DNA of 64,000 nt from contig JAQWYJ010000028.1 in NCBI GenBank assembly GCA_029254005.1, forward strand, positions 1 to 64,000, in the 5' to 3' direction. The notes beneath the pieces are model-generated. The model was not told the origin of the DNA and searched no databases. It saw only the letters and a program-made list of their open reading frames with translations. Each line of letters begins with the position of its first letter. Within the stretch, counting starts at the first letter, position 1. The position numbers and the translations under genes were made by a program. Shown piece after piece: positions 33,807 through 42,832 of the stretch. The DNA is from Porticoccaceae bacterium (GTDB taxonomy: Bacteria > Pseudomonadota > Gammaproteobacteria > Pseudomonadales > Porticoccaceae).

Positions 33807-35843
33807 ATGAATGAAAATAAAGGGTTTGCTGCTTGGCTAGATTCCAGAATGCCAACACTGAAAATTTTGTGGAATGACCACATGGCGGAATATTATGCGC
33901 CAAAGAATTTCAATTTTTGGTATTACTTTGGTGTGTTATCAATGGTCGTTTTGGTGATACAGCTGGTCACTGGCATTTGGTTGCTGATGAGCTATCAGGG
34001 GTCTGCCGAACAGGCGTTTGCATCAGTAGAGTACATAATGCGTGATGTTGAGTACGGATATATCATTCGATATGCTCACTCCACTGGTGCCTCTATGTTC
34101 TTCCTTGTAGTCTATATGCACATGTTCCGTGGCCTTATGTATGGATCGTACAAACCACCTCGAGAGTTGGTCTGGATCTTTGGAATGACTATTTATGTTG
34201 CATTGATGGCCGAAGCTTTTATGGGCTATGTACTACCTTGGGGGCAAATGTCCTATTGGGGTGCTCAGGTGATTATCTCGTTATTTGGAGCGATCCCTGT
34301 AGTGGGCGAGGATATCGTTCAGTGGATTCGAGGCGACTACCTAATCTCTGGTATAACGTTAAACCGCTTTATGTCACTTCACGTGGTTGCTATACCCATT
34401 ATTTTAATCGCTCTGGTTTTGATGCATATTATTGCGTTGCATGATGTTGGTTCAAACAACCCTGATGGCGTGAGTATTAAAAAGTACAAAGATGATGCGG
34501 GAAAGCCAATCGATGGTCTGCCGTTTTTTCCCTACTTTGTTATTCATGATCTAGTACCGATAGTGGTATTCCTGTTCGTATTTTGCACTATTCTTTTCTT
34601 TATGCCAGAAATGGGCGGCTTTTTCCTTGAGTATGCCAACTTTGAAATTGCTAATGGTCTGAAAACTCCAGAGCACATCGCTCCCGTTTGGTACTTTACA
34701 CCTTTTTACTCCATGCTCCGTGCTGTGCCTGATAAGTTAGGTGGTTTCATAGTTATGGCTGCGGCAATTGCGATTCTTTACGTACTGCCATGGTTGGACA
34801 GAAGCCCCGTTCGGTCTATTCGGTATAAGGGCACATTTAGCCGATTTGCACTACTTGGTTTGGCCGCCGTGTTTATTATCCTTGGTTATCTTGGTGTCAA
34901 AGCACCTACCGAAGCGCGAACTGTATTGACGCAAATTTGCACAGCACTTTATTTCAGTTATTTTTTCGGTATTTATTTCTGGACCAAATACGAGAAAACT
35001 ACACCGGAGCCAGACCGTATTACAATGGATGGCGGTATGGGCTTTACCAAGACACTAGGCGCTGTGTTATTGGTCGCCGCGATGGTGGTAATACCCATTA
35101 AGGTCGTTGGTGCCGAGAGTAATTTTTCTTGCGGCACTATCGACTGCGATACCTTTGAACCTCAATTGAATAATGAAGCCTCATTACAAAACGGCGCGAA
35201 ACTGGCGGTTAACTACTGCATGGGTTGCCATTCTTTTAAATACTCCCGTTGGGAGCGCGTGGCTGATGATATAGGTATTCCCCATGACTTGATGATGGAT
35301 AATTTAGTATTTAGTGGGCAAAAAATTGGCGAATTGATGAAGATCTCAATGCCAAGCGATAAGTCCAAAGAATGGTTTGGTGCTGAGCCACCGGATCTTA
35401 CACTTGTTGCGAGATCACGTTCTCCTGAATGGTTGTATACTTACCTCAGAACATTCTATGCTGATGACACGCGGCCGTTAGGCGTCAATAATAAAGTATA
35501 TAAGGATGTTGGTATGCCTCATGCCTTATTGGATCTTCAGGGGTTGCCTGAGTGCCAGCCAGGACCAGTTACAACTGCTTATGGCGGTATTAAGAGAGAT
35601 CTTCTTACTGGCGAAGATATGCTCGATGATCCTTGTGGTCGGTTTGAAATAAATCAACCTGGGACACTCTCTCCTGAGGATTTTGATCTTGCAGTATATG
35701 ATTTGGTTAACTTTATGACATACATAGCGGAACCAATGGCAGAGGAGCGAAAGCATATAGGCAAAATGGTACTGTTATTTCTGCTACTATTGCTCGTTCC
35801 TGTAGTATTGCTTAACAGAGAATACTGGAAAGGTGTTCATTAA
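33807..35843 (+). CDS. petBC: Fused cytochrome b and cytochrome c1 of the bc1 complex
   Basis: One uninterrupted 678-residue frame holds both subunits. Residues about 1-405 are cytochrome b, with the heme-binding histidines in RYAHSTGASMFFLVVYMHMF and in SLHVVAIPIILIALVLMHII, and PEHIAPVWYFTPFYSML in the Qo region. Residues 412-436 look like an internal signal peptide (TLGAVLLVAAMVVIPIKVVGA). Cytochrome c1 follows, with heme motif CMGCH at 471-475 and a C-terminal anchor (GKMVLLFLLLLLVPVVLL). This resembles FbcH of Bradyrhizobium, a polyprotein cut by signal peptidase into two subunits. Cleavage after Ala436 is a prediction. Confidence 0.95.
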   Translation: MNENKGFAAWLDSRMPTLKILWNDHMAEYYAPKNFNFWYYFGVLSMVVLVIQLVTGIWLLMSYQGSAEQAFASVEYIMRDVEYGYIIRYAHSTGASMFFLVVYMHMFRGLMYGSYKPPRELVWIFGMTIYVALMAEAFMGYVLPWGQMSYWGAQVIISLFGAIPVVGEDIVQWIRGDYLISGITLNRFMSLHVVAIPIILIALVLMHIIALHDVGSNNPDGVSIKKYKDDAGKPIDGLPFFPYFVIHDLVPIVVFLFVFCTILFFMPEMGGFFLEYANFEIANGLKTPEHIAPVWYFTPFYSMLRAVPDKLGGFIVMAAAIAILYVLPWLDRSPVRSIRYKGTFSRFALLGLAAVFIILGYLGVKAPTEARTVLTQICTALYFSYFFGIYFWTKYEKTTPEPDRITMDGGMGFTKTLGAVLLVAAMVVIPIKVVGAESNFSCGTIDCDTFEPQLNNEASLQNGAKLAVNYCMGCHSFKYSRWERVADDIGIPHDLMMDNLVFSGQKIGELMKISMPSDKSKEWFGAEPPDLTLVARSRSPEWLYTYLRTFYADDTRPLGVNNKVYKDVGMPHALLDLQGLPECQPGPVTTAYGGIKRDLLTGEDMLDDPCGRFEINQPGTLSPEDFDLAVYDLVNFMTYIAEPMAEERKHIGKMVLLFLLLLLVPVVLLNREYWKGVH

Positions 35844-35883
35844 TTCAGCTAAGTCTGTTTAGTGATCGGTAAGTAATTATTTC

Positions 35884-35908
35884 AGCAAAGGGGATTTGCT
35901 CCTTTGCT
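35884..35908 (+). terminator. Hairpin between petBC and sspA
   Basis: AGCAAAGG and CCTTTGCT form a perfect 8-bp stem with a 9-nt loop, 41 bp after the petBC stop and 22 bp before the sspA start. There is no uridine run, so it may attenuate rather than terminate. Confidence 0.4.
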
Positions 35909-35930
35909 AACTATCAAAAGTGAGGTTTTC

Positions 35931-36551
35931 GTGCGCCGTTCTTCCATGACATTATTTTCTGATCCAGTTTGCCAGTATAGCCATCGAGTGCGTATCGTTT
36001 TGGCCGAAAAGGGTGTTACCGTCGATATTGAGGATACCGATTCTAAATCGGTTACTGAAGAAATCTTGGAAGCAAACCCATATGGTACCCTTCCCACGCT
36101 GGTTGATCGTGATCTTGCGCTATATGAGTCAAAGGTTGTGATGGAGTATTTGGATGAACGATTTCCTCATCCACCACTATTGCCAGTTTATCCAGTGGCC
36201 AGAGCAGAAAGTCGTTTGTGGGTATATAGGATTGAGCGTGATTGGTGCTCACTTATTGACGATATTCTAGCTAACCCGGAAAGCGAAAAAGCCATAGAAA
36301 GTCGAAAAGAGTTCCGCGAGTCTCTTATTACGGTTGCTAGTATTTTCGATGAAATGCCGTACTTTATGAATGAAGAGTTCACCTTGGTTGATTGTTGTTT
36401 GGCACCTATGCTTTGGAGATTGCCGCAGTTAGGTATTTCGCTCCCCAGTACACGTCAAATTAAACCATTACTTGACTACATGGAGCGGTTATTCGAGCGC
36501 CCATCCTTCCAGGAAAGCCTCACCGATCTTGAGCGAGAAATGCGCGAATAG
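35931..36551 (+). CDS. sspA: Stringent starvation protein A
   Basis: SspA is a glutathione-transferase-fold protein that binds RNA polymerase in stationary phase. The 206-residue product has [60 protein letters not shown] with the Pro-His-Pro surface, and the helical C-terminal domain [19 protein letters not shown] chose GTG 35931, which has AGTGAGG 5 bp upstream. sspB follows after 15 bp, the standard operon. Confidence 0.96.
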   Translation: MRRSSMTLFSDPVCQYSHRVRIVLAEKGVTVDIEDTDSKSVTEEILEANPYGTLPTLVDRDLALYESKVVMEYLDERFPHPPLLPVYPVARAESRLWVYRIERDWCSLIDDILANPESEKAIESRKEFRESLITVASIFDEMPYFMNEEFTLVDCCLAPMLWRLPQLGISLPSTRQIKPLLDYMERLFERPSFQESLTDLEREMRE

Positions 36552-36566
36552 GGCGACTAAATAAGA

Positions 36567-36989
36567 ATGAACTCTAATAATCCCTATCTACTGAAAGCCT
36601 TTTTTGACTGGATTGTAGATAACCAATGTACACCATATATTATTGTAGACGCTCAATGGCATGGCGTACTAGTCCCCTTAGAGTTTGTGAAAAATGGTCA
36701 AATTGTGCTTAATATTGCTCCAAGAGCCGTATCTGAATTTACTATGTCTCATGAGGCTGTAAGCTTTTCGACACGCTTCGGCGGCATGCCAGTAGATCTA
36801 TACCTACCAGTTCTCTCAATTTTGGGTATTTACGCTCAGGAAAATGGCAAGGGTATGATGTTTGATAGAGAAGAAGAGCTTGATCCTCCGCCAACCCAGC
36901 CTAAGATCGTGAAAGGTGAGTCCGATACTAAAAGTAGTCCGAAATCGCCGTCTGAGAAAACTAAACCATCATTACGTGTAGTGAAATAA
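36567..36989 (+). CDS. sspB: ClpXP protease specificity-enhancing factor SspB
   Basis: SspB tethers ssrA-tagged proteins to ClpX. The 140-residue protein has the substrate-binding domain (NPYLLKAFFDWIVDNQCTPY, NIAPRAVSEFTMSHEAVSFS, and PVLSILGIYAQENGKGMMF) and a disordered linker ending in the ClpX-binding tail KPSLRVVK. With smpB at 5.9 kb, both ends of the tmRNA tagging pathway are encoded in this window. Confidence 0.96.
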   Translation: MNSNNPYLLKAFFDWIVDNQCTPYIIVDAQWHGVLVPLEFVKNGQIVLNIAPRAVSEFTMSHEAVSFSTRFGGMPVDLYLPVLSILGIYAQENGKGMMFDREEELDPPPTQPKIVKGESDTKSSPKSPSEKTKPSLRVVK

Positions 36990-37022
36990 ACTGCCAGACA
37001 ACGTTCGATTTTGGAGGAGTAT

Positions 37023-38201
37023 ATGTCTAAACCAATTGCTGAACTATCGGCTGTAAGGACCCCTATTGGCGGTCTAATGGGTAGTTTATCAACTCGTTCC
37101 GCTGCACAGCTCGGTGGGTTAGCTATCGCAGGTGCTTTACAGCAAAGCGGTCTAGATGGTGCTAGTGTAGACGAGGTCTTGATGGGTTCAGTGTTAACCG
37201 CTGGTCAAGGGCAGGCACCTGCAAGACAAGCAGCTTTGGCGGCAGGTTTGCCTAAAGCCACGTCCTGTACAACAGTCAACAAAGTATGTGGTTCGGGCAT
37301 GAAGTCTATTATGCTTGCGGGAAATGCTCTTCGGGCAGGGCAGTCTGTGGTCGCTATTGCCGGTGGAATGGAAAGCATGAGTTGTGCACCTTATTTATTG
37401 CCGCAGGCGCGTCAAGGCTATCGTTTTGGACATGCACAGATGCTTGATCATATGCAATATGATGGTCTGCAAGACGCTTATCAGGGTGTTGCTATGGGTG
37501 TTTTTGCAGAAAAATGCGCTACAAAATATTCCTTTAGTAGAGAAAATCAAGACGCTTATGCCCTAGAATCACTGCGTCGAGCGAACGAAGCCATTAAGCA
37601 AGGTTTTTTTGATGACGAGATTATTCCCGTAAAAGTTATATCGCGTCGCAGTGAAATGGTCGTGTCTGTTGATGATCAGCCCGGAAATGCCAGGCCAGAA
37701 AAAATTCCTCATTTGAAACCAGCTTTTGATAAACAGGGCACTGTGACTGCTGCAAACGCTAGCTCAATCTCAGATGGTGCGGCAGCGCTGACGTTGATGA
37801 TGGCTGATGAGGCTGAGGCGAAAGGTTTAATCCCCATAGCGCTGATCCATGGTTATGATGAGTCTGCTCAGGACCCTGAATGGTTTACAACAGCACCAGT
37901 AACCGCCATTAGGAAGACCCTCAATCGCGTTGGATGGGCCGTAAAAGATGTTGATCTATGGGAGATAAACGAGGCTTTTGCCGTTGTTACTATGGCGGCG
38001 ATAAAGGAATTAGAAATATCTCATGACAGAGTCAATGTAAATGGCGGTGCCTGTGCTTTGGGGCATCCAATCGGTGCCAGCGGCGCCCGTATCGTTACCA
38101 CATTGATTCATGCGATGCGCCTCAGGGGAGATAAAAAGGGCATCGCCAGTCTGTGTATTGGCGGCGGCGAAGCTACTGCGATGGCAATAGAGATCTGTTA
38201 G
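37023..38201 (+). CDS. Thiolase family protein (acetyl-CoA C-acetyltransferase)
   Basis: A 392-residue thiolase, condensing or cleaving beta-ketoacyl-CoA. The active-site cysteine lies in TTVNKVCGSGMKSIMLAGNA (about residue 88), the second set in NEAFAV and GGACALGHPIGASGARIV, with the last motif SLCIGGGEATAMA. The arrangement is that of biosynthetic (AtoB/PhaA) thiolases. I chose ATG 37023 because GGAGGAG lies 3 bp upstream. The gene stands alone, 33 bp after sspB; a Crc- or PHA-linked role cannot be read from context. Confidence 0.93.
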   Translation: MSKPIAELSAVRTPIGGLMGSLSTRSAAQLGGLAIAGALQQSGLDGASVDEVLMGSVLTAGQGQAPARQAALAAGLPKATSCTTVNKVCGSGMKSIMLAGNALRAGQSVVAIAGGMESMSCAPYLLPQARQGYRFGHAQMLDHMQYDGLQDAYQGVAMGVFAEKCATKYSFSRENQDAYALESLRRANEAIKQGFFDDEIIPVKVISRRSEMVVSVDDQPGNARPEKIPHLKPAFDKQGTVTAANASSISDGAAALTLMMADEAEAKGLIPIALIHGYDESAQDPEWFTTAPVTAIRKTLNRVGWAVKDVDLWEINEAFAVVTMAAIKELEISHDRVNVNGGACALGHPIGASGARIVTTLIHAMRLRGDKKGIASLCIGGGEATAMAIEIC

Positions 38202-38215
38202 GGATAGCACTGTCT

Positions 38216-38782
38216 TTAATCAACATACTCAAGACACTTAACGACCTTCTCTACGCCACTTGTATTTCGCGCTATGTCAACAGCTGCATCGCCGGTTGAT
38301 CTGCGTACGGTACCGAGTAAATAAACCACGCTATCTTCGGTGATCACTGTAAGATTATTAAGAGGAAGATCTTTTTTAAAGGCGAATTTTGTAATAATTT
38401 TTCCAGAGATAATCGTATCATTAGTTCGCGAAATTATAGAGCTATTACCTCTTACTTGAATCTCGTTGTAAACTTGCCTTACACCGCGAAGATCGCGTGC
38501 TACGTCTCCTGCAAGAACCTTCAAGTTTGCGTTAGTTATTTCTCCCGACAATAATACTAGCCCCTTAAACACGGCAATATTGATATGAGCTCTATTAAGC
38601 TCAGGATCGGCTTTTTTTAAATTCACGGCAATGTAGGTTTTTATTTTATTGTCATCAATCTCTTCGCCAACTGTTCGCCCTGCTTTGTCGGGATCGATTG
38701 GTTCTTTTACGACCTTATTAATTACACTTGCACAGCCTGTGAGTAAAAAAACTAGGCTCATGACCATAGTCAGTTGACGCAT
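38216..38782 (-). CDS. dolP: BON-domain outer membrane lipoprotein (DolP/YraP)
   Basis: A 188-residue lipoprotein with signal MRQLTMVMSLVFLLTGC (Cys17 lipidated) and two BON domains (KIKTYIAVNLKKADPELNRA and FAFKKDLPLNNLTVITEDSV). DolP supports outer-membrane integrity at division sites. It sits directly after diaA (1-bp gap), the conserved dolP-diaA-yraN-lpoA order of gammaproteobacteria. Confidence 0.93.
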   Translation of the reverse strand: MRQLTMVMSLVFLLTGCASVINKVVKEPIDPDKAGRTVGEEIDDNKIKTYIAVNLKKADPELNRAHINIAVFKGLVLLSGEITNANLKVLAGDVARDLRGVRQVYNEIQVRGNSSIISRTNDTIISGKIITKFAFKKDLPLNNLTVITEDSVVYLLGTVRRSTGDAAVDIARNTSGVEKVVKCLEYVD

Positions 38783-39346
38783 TTACATTTCTCCCAAAAT
38801 TTTATTATCTATCAAAGTGCACATACATTGTGCTATCTGAACTTGCGCTAAGGTTGCCATTTGAGGTGAGAAATCAGACAGGTTGATTAGGGTATCGGTA
38901 TAACCTAAACACTCTACTAACGCTTCATCTGTGCCCGAGGACAGCAGCACTATAGACATTCCTTTTTCAATTGCGGAGTTTAACAACTTAATCAGCGCGG
39001 GGGAATTTCCGCCACCACTTACCACAAACAATGTATCAATTTTATTGCCGTGTATCGATAGGAGTGAAGAATATCGGTCCTCTTGCGCAAGACCCTCACT
39101 CTGGGCATTTAGGTTAAGTGCTGGGAAACCTGGTCTGTCAATGTCAATTCCGTGAGTAAGGTAGCGACAAAAGAGGTTAGCAACTAACATTCCGGATTGA
39201 TCACCGCAGGTCAAAATCGTACCGCCCTCTAAAAGGGAATCACTAAGAGCCTTCGAAGCACTGACAATCGAGTCTGTAAAAATATCGCCAACAACCATCG
39301 TTGTTTCGATCATTTGTTGAAATTGCTGAAATATTTTCTTTTCCAT
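38783..39346 (-). CDS. diaA: SIS-domain protein, DiaA/GmhA-like
   Basis: A protein of about 187 residues of the phosphosugar-isomerase (SIS) fold. In E. coli DiaA binds DnaA and promotes replication initiation. Visible features are ASKALSDSLLEGGTILTCGD, DRPGFPALNLNAQ, EDRYSSLL and DTLFVVSGGGNSPALIKLL. The first phosphosugar loop, normally CGNGGSAANAQHF, reads CGDQSGMLVANLF, so sugar binding is probably lost; position in the dolP-yraN-lpoA cluster supports DiaA. I chose ATG 39346; a GTG at 39361 would add five residues. Confidence 0.82.
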   Translation of the reverse strand: MEKKIFQQFQQMIETTMVVGDIFTDSIVSASKALSDSLLEGGTILTCGDQSGMLVANLFCRYLTHGIDIDRPGFPALNLNAQSEGLAQEDRYSSLLSIHGNKIDTLFVVSGGGNSPALIKLLNSAIEKGMSIVLLSSGTDEALVECLGYTDTLINLSDFSPQMATLAQVQIAQCMCTLIDNKILGEM

Positions 39347-39704
39347 TAGCTTTTTACACACATATCGGCGTTGTGTTTTTTTTCCTTAGTTTGATTGTTT
39401 TAACTTTGGCAGATCTCATCCTTTTAACGTTAGCAGATCTAATACGTTCAAGGAGAGTACTTTATATACTATTGGGACTAGATTGAAGTAGCACGTCTAT
39501 AAAATCGAACAAAAGTTATTTCTCTGATCAAGGTGTTAGACCTAGAGGCTGCTGTAGTAACTACATTTATTGCTTGTTTTAGTCCCACTATGTCTTTTGA
39601 TCAAATAATTTGATTGGTCCGACTGTGGCATTTAATATTTTATTGATCGTCTGTAGTGAAACCATAGATGCGTCGGTATTACGACTATCCATACCAAATA
39701 ACAC
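39347..39704. other. Intergenic region with short repeats
   Basis: The diaA-yraN gap of about 0.36 kb holds no convincing gene. It contains two imperfect direct copies of TTTTAACNTTNGCAGATCTNAT (39398-39419 and 39422-39443), a perfect 15-bp palindrome ATCAAAT-A-ATTTGAT at 39600-39614, and inverted copies of TGGGACTA about 100 bp apart. A plus-strand frame across it starts inside diaA and has no signal of its own. Confidence 0.5.
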
Positions 39705-40103
39705 TTAGTTTACAGCGACGTTTTTAATCCAGTCTAGCTGATAACCCGAGGGGTCATTTTTAGAGCGCCGCATGCCGATCACATCAAATCGAGCCGATAG
39801 TGAGTTGGTTGTTTTATGCAGTTGCATGTAAGCCTGGGCGGCTGCGGTCATACGTAGATATTTTTGTCGCGTGATTGATGCTAGTGCACCTCCAAAATAG
39901 TCAGATTGTCTAAATCTAACCTCGACAAATATAAGTTGCATGTTATCTCGCATAATAATGTCAATCTCGCCCCTAGGAGTATTGAAATTTCGGTCCAAAG
40001 GAGTCAGCCCATTAGAAACTAAATATTCAAAGGCTATTTGCTCAGTTTCCATACCTATCGCTGACGCTGTGCTAGCTATTTTTAGTTTACCGGTAAAGTC
40101 CAT
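39705..40103 (-). CDS. yraN: YraN family protein (UPF0102)
   Basis: A 132-residue protein of the predicted endonuclease-fold UPF0102 family, with GMETEQIAFEYLVSNGLTPL, NFNTPRGEIDIIMRD (the GEID motif) and LIFVEVRFR (acidic catalytic-type residue). Some homologues may act in DNA processing, but function is unproved. It lies 32 bp after lpoA on the same strand. Confidence 0.92.
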   Translation of the reverse strand: MDFTGKLKIASTASAIGMETEQIAFEYLVSNGLTPLDRNFNTPRGEIDIIMRDNMQLIFVEVRFRQSDYFGGALASITRQKYLRMTAAAQAYMQLHKTTNSLSARFDVIGMRRSKNDPSGYQLDWIKNVAVN

Positions 40104-40135
40104 TTTTATTGAAGTCCATTTTATTAACCCATTAA

Positions 40136-41974
40136 TTATGGAAAGCCTGAGCGTACGATGCCTTGATGAAAATTACTCCAAGTGGCCTTCCGAGAAATCA
40201 CACCGTTGTTCACCTTTAGAATGCCTGTTGCGCCAAAAAGAGATACCGTTAATGCCGGTTGGGGAAAAACTAACTGACGATAAACTAAGAAGGTGTCATA
40301 ACCGGTGGCGTAAAGGTGTCGATAAGTGGTATGCATGTCTTGGTTAGAAGATAACTCACTAATCAGATGACCGGGCATAGTCCAAGGCATAGCGGTAAAT
40401 TGAATACCGCTTAGATCACGATTGGAGTCTGCCGAGTTTAAACCATTATAGATATTAGAACTGGAATAAACAGGCAAATCTGCTGCGTATAAAAAATCTA
40501 ATGCAGGCTTTATTTGTCGCGCTCTTTCGGGATATCCCAAGACTAAAGCGAAGTCAATATCTTGCCGCCGTCGAGGTTTGATGATCACCTGACTATTTAC
40601 GAAGCGCCGAATTTCTCGGCCACGATTCTCACTTAAATCTATGTTTAAAGATGGCTTGAGGAATTGGGTGAAGTCTTTTACCGATGGATCGTAAAAGACT
40701 GATTCTATGAGACGACCACCTTTAGATTGCCAATAATCACTGAATGCTTGAGCTGATTCTTGACCCCATTTTTTACCCGGAGCAATCACTAGAACCGATC
40801 GATGACCTTCTATCCATGCACGATCAGCAATTTGAATCATTTCATCATATTGAGCGTTTCCAAACTGCAAGAGGTTGATGTGCTGAATTTTTTTGTTCTG
40901 TTGAATTCGATTCAAGCTGATCGTAGGTACCTTTAGATCAGTTAAATTATAGAGTTCTGCTGCCTCGGATTGACGTATGCCGCCGATAATTACATCGGCA
41001 CCCTCAATGATTGCATTGTTGTAGGCCTGCTCTATCGAAATAATGCTAGTGTCCTGTATTCTAACTTGCGGAGTTATCAAATTGTTTTGCTTATAAAGAC
41101 CATAAAAAGCCTCCATGAATCCACTTAAAAAAGTGTTACTAGGCGATTTATAGTGGCCCTGCAGTGGCAATAAAATAGCGATTTTTGTGACTGGTGGTGC
41201 CCTTTCAGTAGTTTGTTCAAACCAAGAGGGCGTTACTAAGGCCGCAGGGTGACTTTTGTGACTATTTTTCCATTGTTTAAGCTGCCGACTCACAGCAAGA
41301 TGATTATTTTGATGGAGGCGAATATCACGGCCTAGTTCACACCAACCTGCAAGCACATCACCACTGTCTGAAGAACATTGTTGAAGTTCCAAATAGGGCA
41401 GCTCAGCTAATTGGCGCCATATTTTGTTGTGGACATTAGTCTTATCAGAGATGGAATCCAAAAGACTAGCAAGACCAATAGCATCATTGATACTGTCAAT
41501 CGAACGGCCGATTTGGTGGTTTATATCACTGCGGATACTTAGAATGCGACGCTGATATGCTGGTTCAAAATTCCTTTGTAGTGCTACAAAACGAGGATTT
41601 TCAATAATGCTTAGAGCTTCTTTAGGACCATGTTCTTGTAAACGGAGTTCAACACTTAATAGAGAGTACTCAGTAAACGCTTCATCACTGAGAGGCCCTG
41701 TTTTCACTAACTGAAGTGCTTGGTTACTGCCAGTAAGATTCCCATTCTTTGCGAACAGAATAGCAACATTTAACAGCGCTTGATTAGGTCTTTTCGCTGT
41801 CTTTGCTTTAGCAAATAATATTTCGGCCTGTTCAATTCCATTGGGATTCTTTGCTTCAGATATATAGATAACAGGAACCCGGCCACTATTGTTGGTATCA
41901 GTTGGCGCACAACCCCCAATAAGGGCTAAAATACACCCTGAGACCATCATCTGTAGAAGAACTTTTTTACCCAT
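40136..41974 (-). CDS. lpoA: LppC family lipoprotein, penicillin-binding protein activator LpoA
   Basis: A 612-residue outer-membrane lipoprotein that activates the glycan synthase PBP1A from outside. The signal MGKKVLLQMMVSGCILALIG ends in GGC, so Cys22 would be lipidated. A TPR-like N-terminal half (about 40-255) is followed by a periplasmic-binding-protein-like half (ITPQVRIQDTSIISIEQAYN, DVIIGGIRQSEAAELY, RSVLVIAPGKKWGQ). Its start codon overlaps the divergent rsmI start by two bases; ATGs eight and nine codons inside could also serve but would shorten the signal. Confidence 0.93.
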   Translation of the reverse strand: MGKKVLLQMMVSGCILALIGGCAPTDTNNSGRVPVIYISEAKNPNGIEQAEILFAKAKTAKRPNQALLNVAILFAKNGNLTGSNQALQLVKTGPLSDEAFTEYSLLSVELRLQEHGPKEALSIIENPRFVALQRNFEPAYQRRILSIRSDINHQIGRSIDSINDAIGLASLLDSISDKTNVHNKIWRQLAELPYLELQQCSSDSGDVLAGWCELGRDIRLHQNNHLAVSRQLKQWKNSHKSHPAALVTPSWFEQTTERAPPVTKIAILLPLQGHYKSPSNTFLSGFMEAFYGLYKQNNLITPQVRIQDTSIISIEQAYNNAIIEGADVIIGGIRQSEAAELYNLTDLKVPTISLNRIQQNKKIQHINLLQFGNAQYDEMIQIADRAWIEGHRSVLVIAPGKKWGQESAQAFSDYWQSKGGRLIESVFYDPSVKDFTQFLKPSLNIDLSENRGREIRRFVNSQVIIKPRRRQDIDFALVLGYPERARQIKPALDFLYAADLPVYSSSNIYNGLNSADSNRDLSGIQFTAMPWTMPGHLISELSSNQDMHTTYRHLYATGYDTFLVYRQLVFPQPALTVSLFGATGILKVNNGVISRKATWSNFHQGIVRSGFP

Positions 41975-42821
41975 GAATTTAAATCAACCTGGTACATTGT
42001 ATATTGTAGCCACGCCCATCGGAAATCTTGCCGACATGGTGCCGCGGGCTGTCACCACTCTTCAGAACGTTAGTGTAATTGCCTGTGAAGATACACGCCA
42101 TAGTAAAAGGCTACTATCACAGTTTAGTATAGATACCCCCTGTATTACTTACCATGATTATACAGACCAAAAGAGTGTAGATAAAATCCTTACTCGGTTA
42201 CAACACTCTGAAGACGTTGCACTTATTTCAGATGCCGGAACTCCCTTGATCTCTGATCCAGGATACCGATTAGTGGCCCAAGCTAGGTTGCGCGGGTTTC
42301 ATGTAATTCCTATTCCTGGTGCTTGTGCGGCTATTGCGGCCCTAAGTGTATCAGGATTACCTACTGATAAATTCCGTTTTCTTGGGTTTTTACCAGCAAA
42401 GGTAGGCCAGCGCAAAAAGGCACTAGATGAATTAAAGACAGTAACTGAAACCTTGGTTTTTTATGAGGCACCTCACCGTATCTTGGCGTCGCTAAATGAC
42501 CTGATAGATGTGTTTGGCCAAGATCGACTCGCTTTTATGGCGCGAGAGGTGAGTAAAACGTTTGAAACCTATCTATACGGCACCATAAGTCAGATAAAGA
42601 CCCAAGTGAATAATGATAGCAATCAGCAGCGCGGTGAAATAGTACTTATTATCTCCGGCAGCACCGGAATTAGTTACACACACTCCCCTGAAACTGAGAG
42701 CCTAGTAGCACTTTTGCTGAAAGAGCTGCCAATCACCAAAGCTGCATCATTGGCAGCGAAAATCACTGGTGGAGATAAAAAGCAGTTGTATCAGATCGCT
42801 CTCAGTTTACAAAACAAGTAA
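41973..42821 (+). CDS. rsmI: 16S rRNA (cytidine-2'-O)-methyltransferase RsmI
   Basis: RsmI 2'-O-methylates C1402 of 16S rRNA. The 282-residue product has the tetrapyrrole-methylase fold: GTLYIVATPIGNLADMVPRA, ACEDTRHSKRLL, ALISDAGTPLISDPGYRLV (SAM-binding) and VIPIPGACAAIAALSVSGLP. The ATG is in the sequence CATG shared with the lpoA start on the other strand, so there is no intergenic space. An in-frame upstream ATG would extend into lpoA and is rejected because homologues begin here. Confidence 0.94.
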   Translation: MNLNQPGTLYIVATPIGNLADMVPRAVTTLQNVSVIACEDTRHSKRLLSQFSIDTPCITYHDYTDQKSVDKILTRLQHSEDVALISDAGTPLISDPGYRLVAQARLRGFHVIPIPGACAAIAALSVSGLPTDKFRFLGFLPAKVGQRKKALDELKTVTETLVFYEAPHRILASLNDLIDVFGQDRLAFMAREVSKTFETYLYGTISQIKTQVNNDSNQQRGEIVLIISGSTGISYTHSPETESLVALLLKELPITKAASLAAKITGGDKKQLYQIALSLQNK

Positions 42822-42832
42822 AAACCCTGATT

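Noticed and set aside
39301..39486. Plus-strand 61-codon hydrophobic frame
   Set aside because: It begins inside diaA on the opposite strand and the hydrophobic end comes from the imperfect direct repeat; no ribosome-binding site.
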